DNA of 64,000 nt from Ulvibacterium marinum (GCF_003626755.1 NZ_RBCJ01000001.1:930001-994000), one strand, 5' to 3'; shown: positions 1-9,064, counted from the first letter of the stretch. A program made the numbers and translations. The notes: generated from the letters alone by a model not told the origin.

Positions 1-168
1 TATCTCATAAGAATCATTATAGGCATCTTGGGCAGCCTTTAAGCTGGGGAAGGATTTATATTGTGCCCCCTTATAACCTGATATGGCCTCTTTACACTCT
101 TCCCAAGTGGTGTAGATACCTGGTCTTTTCCCTTTCCAGACCGTATAAAATTTCTTTTTTTTGGCCAT
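1..168 (-). CDS. Ribonuclease HI, N-terminal part (cut by window edge)
   Basis: Only the first 56 codons are inside the window. The start is the ATG at 168-166 on the minus strand. The visible protein begins MAKKKKFYTVWKGKRPGIY and continues through YKGAQYKSF and AAQDAY. This is the N-terminal caulimovirus viroplasmin / RNase H hybrid-binding domain that precedes the catalytic RNase H domain in many Bacteroidota. The family removes RNA from RNA-DNA hybrids. The catalytic domain lies outside the window, so activity cannot be judged. The start shares one base with the purN stop (TAATG), so the two genes are probably co-transcribed. Confidence 0.85.
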   Translation of the reverse strand, partial: MAKKKKFYTVWKGKRPGIYTTWEECKEAISGYKGAQYKSFPSLKAAQDAYNDSYEI

Positions 169-737
169 TACCCTTCATTAAGAAGTTTCTCGATAATTTT
201 TGGAAAGTACTCATACTCCAGTGCTTGTACTTTGTTAGCTATGGCCTGGACAGTATCTTCTGGGGATATACGGGTCTTAGCCTGATATATAATGGCCCCT
301 TCATCATAATTTTCGTTCACAAAATGTATCGTTATCCCGGTTTCGGTCTCCATATTGTCCTTGACCGCCTGGTGCACATGATTCCCGTACATACCTTTTC
401 CCCCATATTTGGGCAATAATGCAGGGTGAATGTTAATAATTTTATCTGGAAAATCTTGAATCAATTCCTGCGGCATCCTCCATAAAAATCCGGCCAATAC
501 AATAAGATCTGGACTTAATGTCCTTAGAATTTTACGAACTAGACCTTTTTCATAAAAAGAACTCCTATTAAAATACAAGGCGCCAATATTTAGTTTATTA
601 CATCTTTCCAGAACCTTGGCATCCTTATTATTGGAAAGTACCGCCGTTATCGTAACTTTCGGATTGAATTTAAAATATTGTACAATGTTTTCCACATTTG
701 AACCGGAACCCGAGGCAAACAGGACTATATTTTTCAT
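168..737 (-). CDS. purN: Phosphoribosylglycinamide formyltransferase
   Basis: PurN transfers a formyl group from 10-formyltetrahydrofolate to GAR, step three of purine synthesis, in the cytosol. The 189-residue length is normal. The N-terminal GSGSN loop at about residues 10-14 binds the phosphate of GAR. Asn102 and His104 in NIHPALLPKYGGKGMYG and Asp145 in NENYDEGAII match the catalytic Asn-His-Asp set of the family. It is divergent from acpP, with about 160 bases between them, and it runs into the RNase HI gene with a TAATG overlap. No unusual features are seen. Confidence 0.95.
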   Translation of the reverse strand: MKNIVLFASGSGSNVENIVQYFKFNPKVTITAVLSNNKDAKVLERCNKLNIGALYFNRSSFYEKGLVRKILRTLSPDLIVLAGFLWRMPQELIQDFPDKIINIHPALLPKYGGKGMYGNHVHQAVKDNMETETGITIHFVNENYDEGAIIYQAKTRISPEDTVQAIANKVQALEYEYFPKIIEKLLNEG

Positions 738-859
738 GGGGTAAGTTAGCGTTAGAAAGTGATGTGCTTATTTACCGGCTAAAATACCATTCTTGCATCT
801 AAATTTCTTAAATTACGAGACATTTTGGGCACAAATGGCATTATTACACCAAAGTTTTT

Positions 860-867
860 TATTTTTG
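860..867 (+). promoter_or_regulatory. Candidate -7 box of the acpP promoter
   Basis: TATTTTTG fits the Bacteroidota sigma-A -7 consensus TAnnTTTG and lies 33 bases before the acpP start. I do not see a clear -33 TTTG at the usual spacing, so this is a moderate call. Confidence 0.4.
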
Positions 868-900
868 CCAACAATTTAAATTTTTAAAACCGATATTATT

Positions 901-1134
901 ATGTCAGACATTGCATCAAGAGTAAAAGCTATCATCGTCGATAAATTGGGAGTTGATGAAAATGAAGTGGTATCCGAGGCTAGCTTTACCAACGACTTAG
1001 GGGCGGATTCATTGGATACTGTTGAGTTAATTATGGAATTCGAAAAAGAATTTGACATTCAAATCCCTGACGATCAGGCTGAAAATATTGCAACGGTCGG
1101 TCAGGCCATAAGCTATATAGAAGAAGCGAAGTAA
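901..1134 (+). CDS. acpP: Acyl carrier protein
   Basis: A 77-residue acidic protein of typical ACP length. Ser37 in the [10 protein letters not shown] motif is the site for the 4'-phosphopantetheine arm that carries growing fatty acyl chains. Strongly acidic helices follow, as in other ACPs. The next gene is fabF, the usual partner in fatty acid elongation. A perfect hairpin with a T-tract lies between the two genes and may end part of the transcription, so acpP may be made in excess over fabF. Confidence 0.97.
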   Translation: MSDIASRVKAIIVDKLGVDENEVVSEASFTNDLGADSLDTVELIMEFEKEFDIQIPDDQAENIATVGQAISYIEEAK

Positions 1135-1162
1135 TCGTATGATTTTTTGAACAAGATTTGAA

Positions 1163-1200
1163 ATTATCCATGTGGTAAACCTATCGCATGGATAATTTTT
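1163..1200 (+). terminator. Hairpin with T-tract between acpP and fabF
   Basis: ATTATCCATG at 1163-1172 pairs perfectly with CATGGATAAT at 1187-1196, and T residues follow to about 1201. The form is that of an intrinsic terminator. Its place inside an acpP-fabF unit suggests partial termination, which is inferred and not shown. Confidence 0.7.
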
Positions 1201-1267
1201 TTAATTTACGATTGGCTTACGGATTGGGGAAATCCAGACCATTTCCTAAAAACAAAAATTTGGTTCA

Positions 1268-2518
1268 ATGCAATTAAAGCGAGTTGTGGTTACCGGATTG
1301 GGTGCGTTGACACCTATCGGCAACAATATAAAGGAGTATTGGGAGGGCTTGGTGAATGGCAAGAGCGGTTCGGCACCGGTTACCTATTACGATACCGAAA
1401 AGTTCAAGACTAAATTCGCCTGTGAACTTAAAGGATATAAGCCAGAAGACTTTTTCGATAGGAAAGAGGCACGTAAACTAGATCGTTTTTCACAGTATGC
1501 CATTGTTTCTTCGGATGAAGCTATAAGCGACTCAAAATTGGACTTGGACGTGGTAGATAAATTTCGTGTCGGAGTAGTTTGGGGAGCGGGAATAGGAGGT
1601 TTGGAGACCTTTCAAAATGAGGTTATGAACTTTGCTGCCGGTGACGGTACACCAAGATTCAATCCCTTTTTCATCCCAAAAATGATTGCGGATATAGCCC
1701 CTGGGAACATCTCCATAAAGCATGGATTTATGGGGCCTAATTATACGACGGTATCTGCATGTGCTTCTTCGGCCAATGCTATGATAGATGCCCTTAATTA
1801 CATTCGATTAGGGTATTGTGATGTAATAGTTACTGGGGGAAGCGAAGCTGCCGTAACCATTGCCGGTATGGGTGGATTTGGTGCTATGCATGCCCTATCT
1901 ACTAGAAACGATAGCCCGGAAACTGCCTCTAGACCTTTTGATGCAACCAGGGATGGTTTTGTATTGGGCGAGGGAGCTGGAGCGCTTGTTCTTGAGGAAT
2001 ACGAACATGCGAAGGCCCGAGGAGCAAAAATATATGCTGAACTCGTTGGAGGAGGGCTATCCAGTGATGCCTATCATATGACCGCCCCACATCCCGATGG
2101 AATAGGGGTGGTAAAGGTTATGCAAAATTGTCTTAATGATGCCGGTCTCAAAATCGATGAAATAGACGCTATAAATACTCACGGGACATCCACGCCCCTG
2201 GGAGATGTGGCCGAACTTAAAGCCATTTCAGAGATATTTGGGGAACATGCGCCAAACATAAATATCAATTCAACAAAGTCCATGACGGGGCATTTGTTGG
2301 GTGCGGCCGGGGCCATAGAAGCTATTGCGTCCATCTTGGCCATGGAGAATAGTATGGTTCCCCCGACTATAAATCATAGTGTAGTAGATGAAAATATAGA
2401 CCCAAAACTAAATTTAACATTGAACAAAGCCCAAAAGCGAGAGGTAAATGTAGCTATGAGCAATACCTTCGGATTTGGAGGTCATAATGCCTGTGTGGTC
2501 TTTAAAAAAATCAGTTAA
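1268..2518 (+). CDS. fabF: Beta-ketoacyl-ACP synthase II
   Basis: The 416-residue length is standard for FabF. It condenses malonyl-ACP with acyl-ACP in fatty acid elongation. The Cys-His-His triad is visible: Cys165 in VSACASSANAM, His305 in NTHGTSTPLGD and His342 in SMTGHLLGAAGA. The C-terminal FGFGGHNA loop is also present. The gene lies downstream of acpP and eight bases before rnc, the common acpP-fabF-rnc order. Confidence 0.97.
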   Translation: MQLKRVVVTGLGALTPIGNNIKEYWEGLVNGKSGSAPVTYYDTEKFKTKFACELKGYKPEDFFDRKEARKLDRFSQYAIVSSDEAISDSKLDLDVVDKFRVGVVWGAGIGGLETFQNEVMNFAAGDGTPRFNPFFIPKMIADIAPGNISIKHGFMGPNYTTVSACASSANAMIDALNYIRLGYCDVIVTGGSEAAVTIAGMGGFGAMHALSTRNDSPETASRPFDATRDGFVLGEGAGALVLEEYEHAKARGAKIYAELVGGGLSSDAYHMTAPHPDGIGVVKVMQNCLNDAGLKIDEIDAINTHGTSTPLGDVAELKAISEIFGEHAPNININSTKSMTGHLLGAAGAIEAIASILAMENSMVPPTINHSVVDENIDPKLNLTLNKAQKREVNVAMSNTFGFGGHNACVVFKKIS

Positions 2519-2526
2519 GTTCTAAC

Positions 2527-3267
2527 ATGAATTTTCGTTCCAATATATTCAATTCCCATTCCAAAGAGGATGGGGATTTTTTTTTGGGGATAACGAAAAT
2601 TTTAGGATTTAAGCCCAAGATGCTGGGAGTATATAAAAAGGCCTTTTTACATAGATCCATTAACAAGAAGGATGAAAATGGGAACCCACTCAATTATGAA
2701 CGTTTGGAGTTTCTGGGCGATGCCATGTTGGGGACCATAATTTCAAAGTATTTGTATAATGAGGTTCCGGGAGGTGATGAAGGATATCTCACAAAAATGC
2801 GTTCAAAAATAGTAAGTAGAAAACATCTCAACGAATTGGGAAAGGATTTGAATCTTATAAAATTTGTTGAAAGCAGGATTCCAAAGTCCCATTTTGGAGA
2901 CAATATTCACGGGAATGTTTTTGAAGCTTTGGTAGGAGCCATTTATTTGGACAGGGGCTACAAATATTGTGAAAAATTTATAAACGATAGAGTTATTGAG
3001 CCTTACGTTGATATTGAACAATTGGAAGGAAAGGTAATAAGTTATAAAAGCCTTGTTATTGAGTGGTGCCAAAAGCAAAAAAAGACCTTTAATTATAATG
3101 TCTATGAAGATACTGGCAACGATGCGCTAAAGCATTTTGCGGTTAAACTGTCCATTGATGGAAGGGTAATGGCAAAAGCTAGGGCCACATCAAAAAAAAA
3201 GGCTGAAGAAAGAGCTTCAAAAAGAGCGTATTACGCCTTACAGGATAAAATGGAAAACCGCAACTAA
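2527..3267 (+). CDS. rnc: Ribonuclease III
   Basis: A 246-residue double-strand-specific endoribonuclease that processes rRNA precursors and other structured RNAs. The signature ERLEFLGDAMLG lies at about residues 58-69, with Glu61 and Asp65 as metal ligands. NVFEALVGAIYLD holds the second catalytic Glu. A C-terminal dsRNA-binding domain spans about residues 168-242 and ends in a Lys/Ala-rich helix. It starts eight bases after the fabF stop and is likely co-transcribed. Confidence 0.96.
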   Translation: MNFRSNIFNSHSKEDGDFFLGITKILGFKPKMLGVYKKAFLHRSINKKDENGNPLNYERLEFLGDAMLGTIISKYLYNEVPGGDEGYLTKMRSKIVSRKHLNELGKDLNLIKFVESRIPKSHFGDNIHGNVFEALVGAIYLDRGYKYCEKFINDRVIEPYVDIEQLEGKVISYKSLVIEWCQKQKKTFNYNVYEDTGNDALKHFAVKLSIDGRVMAKARATSKKKAEERASKRAYYALQDKMENRN

Positions 3268-3360
3268 TTGAAAAATCAAAATCTCTTTTTAAAAAATTCT
3301 TTGCCCTCCCCAACTTAGGCTGTATTCGTTATTAATCCTATATTTACGTTTTGTACACCC

Positions 3361-3825
3361 ATGGTAGCAGTACATAGAATTACAGAAGATTTATGTGAGG
3401 ATTCCTTCGAACTAATAGCGGTTCATAGCAGTTTGGAAGACTATGCCCTTGTATATAAATTAAATTTTCATTTGAAGTCCAATTTTAGAAGAACCTCCAA
3501 GGACCTCGAAACCATGGAGCATATATCTTTCCCGTTTTTTGAGTGGAAGGACCGGGTCAACGATGGATATTGGAATTTGATCAATAACAGTAGCTTAATA
3601 GAAGAGAGTATGACAAGGGATAATCTTTTTGAAGATGAAACCTCCGTTGTTACCTACCACTTTTTACCAGAATATAAAGAAGTGGATTACTTTCTCAAAA
3701 TTGAACAAGAAGATATTGATTTAGGGGCTAACATCGTTCGGATTTTGAATACAATACCACAGATTATGGCAGCTTACACTATAGAGGCCGATAAATTAAA
3801 ATCTAAAAAGAACTTAATCTTTTAA
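3361..3825 (+). CDS. IPExxxVDY family protein, function unknown
   Basis: A 154-residue cytosolic protein with no signal peptide or membrane segment. It carries LPEYKEVDYF at about residues 102-111, a variant of the motif that names the IPExxxVDY family of Bacteroidota. The family is usually found, as here, between rnc and pyk. The function is unknown. The stop is four bases before the pyk start, so the two proteins are very likely made from one mRNA. Confidence 0.8.
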   Translation: MVAVHRITEDLCEDSFELIAVHSSLEDYALVYKLNFHLKSNFRRTSKDLETMEHISFPFFEWKDRVNDGYWNLINNSSLIEESMTRDNLFEDETSVVTYHFLPEYKEVDYFLKIEQEDIDLGANIVRILNTIPQIMAAYTIEADKLKSKKNLIF

Positions 3826-3829
3826 GGGA

Positions 3830-5272
3830 ATGCCAGGAAAGAAAAAGACAAAGATAGTAGCCACTCTAGGTCCGGCAACGAGCAAAAAGGAAGTACTTCA
3901 AAAAATGATCGAAGCCGGCGTGGATGTCTTCAGGATAAACTTTTCCCACGCCGATTATGAGGACGTTAAGGAACGTATTCAAATGATAAGGGAACTGAAC
4001 AAAGAGCTTCACACCAACATATCCATACTTGGGGATTTGCAAGGCCCTAAACTTAGGGTAGGTGTTATGGCCGGTGAAGTAGTAGTGGCCCCTGGAGACG
4101 AAATTACTTTTGTTACCGGAAAACCATTTGAAGGCACCATGGAAAGAGTGTACATGAACTATGAGACTTTTCCAAAAGATGTGAATCCCGGGGAGCGGAT
4201 TTTGTTGGACGACGGGAAATTGATTTTTGAGGTTCTATCATCGAACAGAAAGGATGAGGTAAAGGCGAAAGTGGTTCAAGGGGGTCCGTTAAAATCCAAA
4301 AAAGGAGTGAATTTGCCGAATACGAACATCTCTCTTCCCGCGCTTACCGAGAAAGACATTAAAGACGCCATTTTTGCCGTATCCCAAGAGGTAGATTGGA
4401 TAGCACTTTCTTTCGTTCGTTTCAGCCAGGATTTAATTGACCTGCAAAATTTGATTAAGGAACATTCCGAATATAAAATCCCGATTATTGCCAAAATCGA
4501 AAAACCGGAAGCGGTAGAGAATATTGATAAAATTGTTTCCTATTGCGACGGCCTAATGGTGGCTAGGGGTGATCTTGGGGTGGAAGTGCCGGCCCAGGAA
4601 GTTCCCTTAATACAGAAACAATTGGTTTTACGGGCCAAGCGTGCGCGGATTCCTGTGATTATTGCCACGCAGATGATGGAGACCATGATAACCAGCCTTA
4701 CCCCGACCCGGGCAGAAGTAAATGATGTGGCCAATTCCGTTATGGACGGGGCGGATGCGGTAATGCTTTCCGGTGAAACCTCTGTGGGCAACTATCCTGT
4801 TCAGGTAATTCAAAAGATGTCCAGCATATTGCAGAGTGTGGAAGGATCGGAACTTATACAAGTACCCCAGGAGCCACCCCATATACGTACAAAGCGATAT
4901 ATTACAAAATCTGTCTGCTACCATGCGGCGATTATGGCCAATGAGATTAAGGCCAAGGCTATTTCTACCTTGACAAACAGTGGATATACCGCTTTTCAGA
5001 TTTCTGCTTGGCGTCCTAGTGCCCATATACTGGTCTTTACCTCCAACGAGCGAATCTTGACTCAGTTGAATTTACTATGGGGGGTAAAGGCATTCTATTA
5101 TGACAAGTATGTGTCTACTGACGAGACCATAGAAGATGTAAACAAAATTGCCTGCCAAAAAGGATTTTTGGATACCGGAGATATGCTCATTAGTTTGGCG
5201 GCCATGCCCATTAAGGACAAGGGAATGGTAAATACATTACGGGTTACCGAAATTGAAACGTGTAGTTTTTAA
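3830..5272 (+). CDS. pyk: Pyruvate kinase
   Basis: A 480-residue glycolytic enzyme converting PEP and ADP to pyruvate and ATP. The N-terminal TKIVATLGPATSKKE, the RINFSH substrate loop, the active-site segment IIAKIEKPEAVENID and MVARGDLGVEVP are all present. A C-terminal regulatory domain covers roughly the last 120 residues. It follows the IPExxxVDY gene by four bases and is closed by a strong intrinsic terminator. Confidence 0.97.
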   Translation: MPGKKKTKIVATLGPATSKKEVLQKMIEAGVDVFRINFSHADYEDVKERIQMIRELNKELHTNISILGDLQGPKLRVGVMAGEVVVAPGDEITFVTGKPFEGTMERVYMNYETFPKDVNPGERILLDDGKLIFEVLSSNRKDEVKAKVVQGGPLKSKKGVNLPNTNISLPALTEKDIKDAIFAVSQEVDWIALSFVRFSQDLIDLQNLIKEHSEYKIPIIAKIEKPEAVENIDKIVSYCDGLMVARGDLGVEVPAQEVPLIQKQLVLRAKRARIPVIIATQMMETMITSLTPTRAEVNDVANSVMDGADAVMLSGETSVGNYPVQVIQKMSSILQSVEGSELIQVPQEPPHIRTKRYITKSVCYHAAIMANEIKAKAISTLTNSGYTAFQISAWRPSAHILVFTSNERILTQLNLLWGVKAFYYDKYVSTDETIEDVNKIACQKGFLDTGDMLISLAAMPIKDKGMVNTLRVTEIETCSF

Positions 5273-5295
5273 GTGAAACCATGGTTGTAAAAAAG

Positions 5296-5328
5296 AAAAA
5301 ACCCCAGGACAGGTTTCCTGGGGTTTTT
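5296..5328. terminator. Bidirectional intrinsic terminator
   Basis: ACCCCAGGA at 5301-5309 pairs with TCCTGGGGT at 5316-5324 around a six-base loop. It is flanked by A residues on the left and T residues on the right. It lies between pyk (plus) and the convergent PAS gene (minus) and can serve both. Confidence 0.9.
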
Positions 5329-5346
5329 ATTTGAACAGAACTACAC

Positions 5347-5868
5347 TTAGGCAACTTCTTTTTCATAGGCAATGAAGTTCACTACTTCACCGTATATATC
5401 GTATATGGGTTCCCCTTTTATCCAGCATTTATAAGAGGAACCATTTTTTCTATAATTCAGCACTACGGCCTCAAATGGTTTTCGTTGTCTTACCGCCCTT
5501 CCTATTTCCTCAGAGGTCTGTGTACACGTATCCTTACCTTGGAACATTTTAGGCTTTTTGCCTATAATTTCTTTAGGCATATATCCGTTCATTTCCAGGA
5601 TATTTTGGGTGGCGTGCACAATTTTTAAATGGCTATCGGTCACAACGATAACATAATCCTGTCGTATCAATTTGTCATCCAATTCCAAAAGGGTTGACCA
5701 CTTGTTGGTTTGGGCCAGCTTTTTAAGTTGGAACACATCCGCATGGTCCTTACAGACTTTTTGGAAATGTGTAGCGTGGAAGTCCCATGAAATTAGCGGT
5801 AGACTGGATATAATTTGAGAGTTATAGAACTTATGCGCCGCCGTATCGTAATTTTTGATTTCGTCCAT
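5347..5868 (-). CDS. Stand-alone PAS domain protein
   Basis: A 173-residue protein with a single PAS fold in the C-terminal two thirds, from about residue 70. Typical phrases are ILEMNGYMPKEIIGKKPKMFQG, trimmed here to the core YMPKEIIGKKPKM, followed by a PAC-like end (YRKNGSSYKCWIKGEPIYD). The text resembles LOV-like PAS domains, but I see no NCRFLQ cysteine motif, so flavin photochemistry is not supported. There is no kinase, HTH or GGDEF output domain, so it probably acts by protein contact. It is convergent with pyk and shares its terminator. Confidence 0.8.
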   Translation of the reverse strand: MDEIKNYDTAAHKFYNSQIISSLPLISWDFHATHFQKVCKDHADVFQLKKLAQTNKWSTLLELDDKLIRQDYVIVVTDSHLKIVHATQNILEMNGYMPKEIIGKKPKMFQGKDTCTQTSEEIGRAVRQRKPFEAVVLNYRKNGSSYKCWIKGEPIYDIYGEVVNFIAYEKEVA

Positions 5869-6071
5869 GTTTAAGTAACGCTTAAATACCTTATCCTAAA
5901 ACCGATAAAGAACAATTTCAAATCAATACTACAAAAACCCTTTAAGGGTTAAAAATTTATGACTGCCATTAACATTTTTGTTTAATAAATACTTCTTTTA
6001 AAGCACTTTGGCTCTCGTAAGGATGAACAAAAAAAAGGGACTAACTGTGCATTATAGCACAAAATCAAAGG

Positions 6072-6920
6072 ATGAAGTTTGAGTTTCATGACCCCAAAAT
6101 AGGTTCCCTTTTTGGATTGACAAATGATATAAAAAATGCAAAAGATCAGTTTTCGACCCGTGCGGGGAATATCAGTATTCTATGGAACAAAAACGAGAAG
6201 CCCGTTACAGTTGAGGTAGATGGAATTCCCTTTGAACTTCTTCCCGATCAATTGATGACCATTACATACCTTCAACATGTTTCCTATGAAAATGCCGAAA
6301 TTCCAATTACCGCTTTTCTTTTTAATCGGGAGTTCTATTGCATTCGGGACCATGATGAAGAGGTTTCTTGTAATGGAATTTTGTTCTTCGGCACACAGGA
6401 CATCCCCATAGTTTCCATCCCAGAGAATCAGAAGCCTAAATTCAATTTGTTGTACCAAGTATTTGTTGAGGAATTTTCCACACCGGATAACATTCAGGGC
6501 GATATGCTTCAGATGTTGCTGAAACGTTTGATCATTATTTGTACCCGTTTGGCCAAGGAACAACATATCGTCAAAAAATTGGACAACGAACAGGTTGATG
6601 TTATCCGCAAATTCAATGTATTGGTAGATACCCATTACAAAACCAAAAGAAAGGTAAGCGATTATGCAGACATGCTGTATAAGTCTCCGAAGACATTATC
6701 CAACCTATTTGCCATCTACAATCAAAAATCACCCCAGCAGATTATTCTGGATCGTTTGGCCTTGGAAGCTAAACGACTTATCAATTTTACGGATAAGCAG
6801 AATCAAGAGATTGCCTATGAACTAGGGTTCAACGACCCGGCCCATTTTAGCCGTTTCTTCAAAAAAATGATAGGCCAATCCCCCACGAAGTATAGGGAAA
6901 TAAACACAATTTCCACATAA
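6072..6920 (+). CDS. AraC family transcriptional regulator
   Basis: A 282-residue protein with an N-terminal cupin-like sensor region of about 170 residues and a C-terminal double helix-turn-helix from about residue 185. KSPKTLSNLFAIYNQKSPQQIIL is the first reader helix region, and IAYELGFNDPAHFSRFFKKM with GQSPTKYR is the classic AraC signature. The next gene downstream on the same strand is an AhpD-like protein, a plausible but unproven target. Confidence 0.9.
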   Translation: MKFEFHDPKIGSLFGLTNDIKNAKDQFSTRAGNISILWNKNEKPVTVEVDGIPFELLPDQLMTITYLQHVSYENAEIPITAFLFNREFYCIRDHDEEVSCNGILFFGTQDIPIVSIPENQKPKFNLLYQVFVEEFSTPDNIQGDMLQMLLKRLIIICTRLAKEQHIVKKLDNEQVDVIRKFNVLVDTHYKTKRKVSDYADMLYKSPKTLSNLFAIYNQKSPQQIILDRLALEAKRLINFTDKQNQEIAYELGFNDPAHFSRFFKKMIGQSPTKYREINTIST

Positions 6921-7012
6921 AGGGAAATTTCTACAAGTAGTCGGGCAATCCTTCCTAACAGAAGGCCCTTTTTCCGTCTCATCTTTGTATCATAATTAAA
7001 AAATAGTAAAAG

Positions 7013-7174
7013 ATGAATAGCAAACGTACCTCCATTTTCAATCTTATCGAAATATTTCGTCGACCTAAAAAACCAGTGCTGAATATGATAAATGCGAAAA
7101 CGCACTGTGAGCAAAAGCAGCATCACGATTTCTATTGTGATGCAGAGAAACCACATATAAAATTCAATAATTGA
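7013..7174 (+). CDS. Possible small ORF, 53 codons
   Basis: The 305 bases between the AraC gene and the AhpD-like gene contain one open frame of 53 codons. It starts MNSKRTSIFNLIEIFRRPKK and ends HIKFNN. It has several Cys and His residues but no recognised domain and no clear membrane segment. A purine-rich AGTAAAAG lies just before the ATG. It may instead be untranslated leader of the AhpD-like gene. Nothing else is evident in this gap. Confidence 0.25.
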   Translation: MNSKRTSIFNLIEIFRRPKKPVLNMINAKTHCEQKQHHDFYCDAEKPHIKFNN

Positions 7175-7225
7175 TAAATAAGTAATAACTGTCATTCTTG
7201 TAGAGTGACCTAAAAATTTAAAATC

Positions 7226-7774
7226 ATGAGCAAATTTAATGTACCAAAAAGAGAAGAAGTAAGTGCCAATAATCAGGCTATTTTTGACAACTTGGAAAAA
7301 GCAGTAGGCTTTGTGCCCAACCTTTATGCTACCTATGCATATTCAGAAAATGCACTGGGCAACTATTTGGCATTACAGAATGCAAAGACTTCTTTAAAGT
7401 CTAAAGAAAAAGAGGTGGTTAATCTAGCGGTTAGCGAAGTAAATAACTGTATCTATTGTTTATCCGCCCATACGGCCATTGGAAAAATGAACGGATTTAC
7501 AGATGAGCAGATTCTTGAGCTAAGGGCTGGATACGCTTCATTTGACAATAAATTGGACGCCTTGGCCCGTTTGGCCAAAAATATCACCGAGAATAGAGGT
7601 GGTGCGGACCAGGAGGTTATTGAAAATTTCTTCAATGCAGGTTGGACTAAAGAAAACTTAATCGATACCATAGTTTTGGTAGGTGATAAAACAATCAGTA
7701 ATTATTTGCATAAAACCACTCAAGTACCTGTAGATTTTCCAGTTGCAAGACCACTTGAAGCAGTAGGAGCATAA
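7226..7774 (+). CDS. Carboxymuconolactone decarboxylase / AhpD-like protein
   Basis: A 182-residue protein with the AhpD core motif EVNNCIYCLSAH: Glu71, Cys75, Cys78 and His82. In this family the motif gives peroxidase or disulfide-reductase-type activity. The fold is all-helical and cytosolic. A cupredoxin-like secreted protein follows 83 bases downstream, and an AraC regulator precedes it, so this may be a small oxidative-stress unit. The exact substrate cannot be told from sequence. Confidence 0.88.
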   Translation: MSKFNVPKREEVSANNQAIFDNLEKAVGFVPNLYATYAYSENALGNYLALQNAKTSLKSKEKEVVNLAVSEVNNCIYCLSAHTAIGKMNGFTDEQILELRAGYASFDNKLDALARLAKNITENRGGADQEVIENFFNAGWTKENLIDTIVLVGDKTISNYLHKTTQVPVDFPVARPLEAVGA

Positions 7775-7857
7775 GTTTAGACCATAAATAATATTGAATA
7801 AAAAAACGAAGTATAATCAAAAGATTCCCTTTTTGGGAATGACAAAAACAAAAAATC

Positions 7858-8247
7858 ATGAAAAAAATAATCACAACAGTAGTATTTGCAATAGGCTTGG
7901 TATTTTCAATGACCGCCCAGGACAAAATGATGAAAGAGTCGACAAAAACAATTGCTTTGGAACAAACTCCAGGGGAGTTCACCCAAAAACAATTATCCGT
8001 TCCTGCAGGTACCTATGTCTTTGAAATATCCAATAAAGGAGTAGGGCATGATGTAGGTTTTGTTTTGGTGAAAAAGGGGATGGACGTCAGTAAACCCGAA
8101 AACCATATCAAGACTGCCTATGTGACCGAGGTGGTAAAAACAGGTGAAAAACAACAATCTAATCCTACGGTACTGGAAAAAGGGGAGTATGTATATTTCT
8201 GTCCGATGAACCCAACGGCAACGGACAATACATTGATCGTGCAATAA
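7858..8247 (+). CDS. Secreted cupredoxin-like protein
   Basis: A 129-residue protein with a signal peptide (cleavage probably after Ala20 in SMTAQ). The rest has the layout of a plastocyanin/azurin-type beta sandwich, with one possible copper ligand at His64 (GVGHDVGF) and one at Cys115 (YFCPMNPT). The canonical second His and axial Met after the Cys are missing: Asn is at Cys+3, and there is no His or Met near Cys+7/+8. It may therefore not bind type 1 copper in the usual way. It is followed by a strong terminator. Confidence 0.75.
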   Translation: MKKIITTVVFAIGLVFSMTAQDKMMKESTKTIALEQTPGEFTQKQLSVPAGTYVFEISNKGVGHDVGFVLVKKGMDVSKPENHIKTAYVTEVVKTGEKQQSNPTVLEKGEYVYFCPMNPTATDNTLIVQ

Positions 8248-8270
8248 TTTAGGTTTGGTTTAAGTGGTGT

Positions 8271-8309
8271 AGGCCCGATAGGTTTTTAAAAACCTATCGG
8301 GCCTTTTTA
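8271..8309. terminator. Strong bidirectional terminator
   Basis: AGGCCCGATAGGTTTTT at 8271-8287 is followed directly by its perfect inverse, ending in GGGCCT and T residues at 8304-8308. It separates the cupredoxin gene (plus) from the convergent SDR gene (minus). Confidence 0.92.
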
Positions 8310-8314
8310 CTGTA

Positions 8315-9064
8315 TTAATTCCTGCCTGCCATTACCCCGCCATCAGTGTCCCAAATGGCTCCAGTTACCCAGGCCGCATCGTCCGAGAGCAAAAAGGTAA
8401 TCACTTTGGCTACATCTTCGGCTTTGCCATTTCTTCCTATAGGGTGGAAACCATTAAATCCTTCCAAAGCCTTTTCCGCTTTTTCGCGACTTCCAAAAAC
8501 CGAGTCATATACTGGCGTTTGCACTACTGCTGGGGAAACAGCGTTAACCCGTATCTGATTATCCGCCAGTTCCATGGCTAAATGTTGGGTAAGACTATGA
8601 AGGCCTGCTTTTTGCATGGAATAGGCCGATGAAGGTGTTGCCTTAACGGATTGTTTCGCCCACATGGAACCCACATTAACAATGGAGCCCCCGCCAGTGG
8701 CTTTCATCTTCTTGGCAGCAGCTTGGGTAATAAAGAAAAACCCTTTGTTTAGATCAAGATAGGAATTGTAATCCGCTTTGTCGTGTTCCAAAAAAGGTTT
8801 AGGGCCGAACACTCCAGATGCATTTACCAAATAGTCCAGGCCGGGCATTTCGCCTATTTTGGCAACTAGTGTATCTACTTCTTCCCCATTAGTTATATCT
8901 ACTTTGTGGGGAACAATACCTTTGGTGCCTGAGAGTATATTGGCGCTACGGCCAATTACATGCACAATGGCCCCTGCATTGACTAGGATTTTGGTGGTTG
9001 CTTGGCCTATACCGCTGGTACCACCGACTACAATTGCTGTTTTGTTTTGAAAATTTGACATCAT
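8315..9064 (-). CDS. SDR family oxidoreductase
   Basis: A 249-residue short-chain dehydrogenase. The nucleotide-binding [11 protein letters not shown] is near residue 12 and fits an NAD(P) Rossmann fold. The catalytic Tyr-Lys lie in AYSMQKAG, with an upstream Ser in NVGSMW. NASG replaces the more usual NNAG. The substrate is unknown. A TetR gene lies 60 bases upstream on the same strand. A perfect palindrome matching a half-site near tetR sits just before this gene, so it is very likely repressed by that TetR protein. The start could also be the second Met. Confidence 0.88.
   Translation of the reverse strand: MMSNFQNKTAIVVGGTSGIGQATTKILVNAGAIVHVIGRSANILSGTKGIVPHKVDITNGEEVDTLVAKIGEMPGLDYLVNASGVFGPKPFLEHDKADYNSYLDLNKGFFFITQAAAKKMKATGGGSIVNVGSMWAKQSVKATPSSAYSMQKAGLHSLTQHLAMELADNQIRVNAVSPAVVQTPVYDSVFGSREKAEKALEGFNGFHPIGRNGKAEDVAKVITFLLSDDAAWVTGAIWDTDGGVMAGRN

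Noticed and set aside
7835-7846. GGGAATGACAAA shared with 47701-47712
   Set aside because: Twelve shared bases before two start codons may reflect a dispersed repeat, but two copies without clear ends are not enough to call one.
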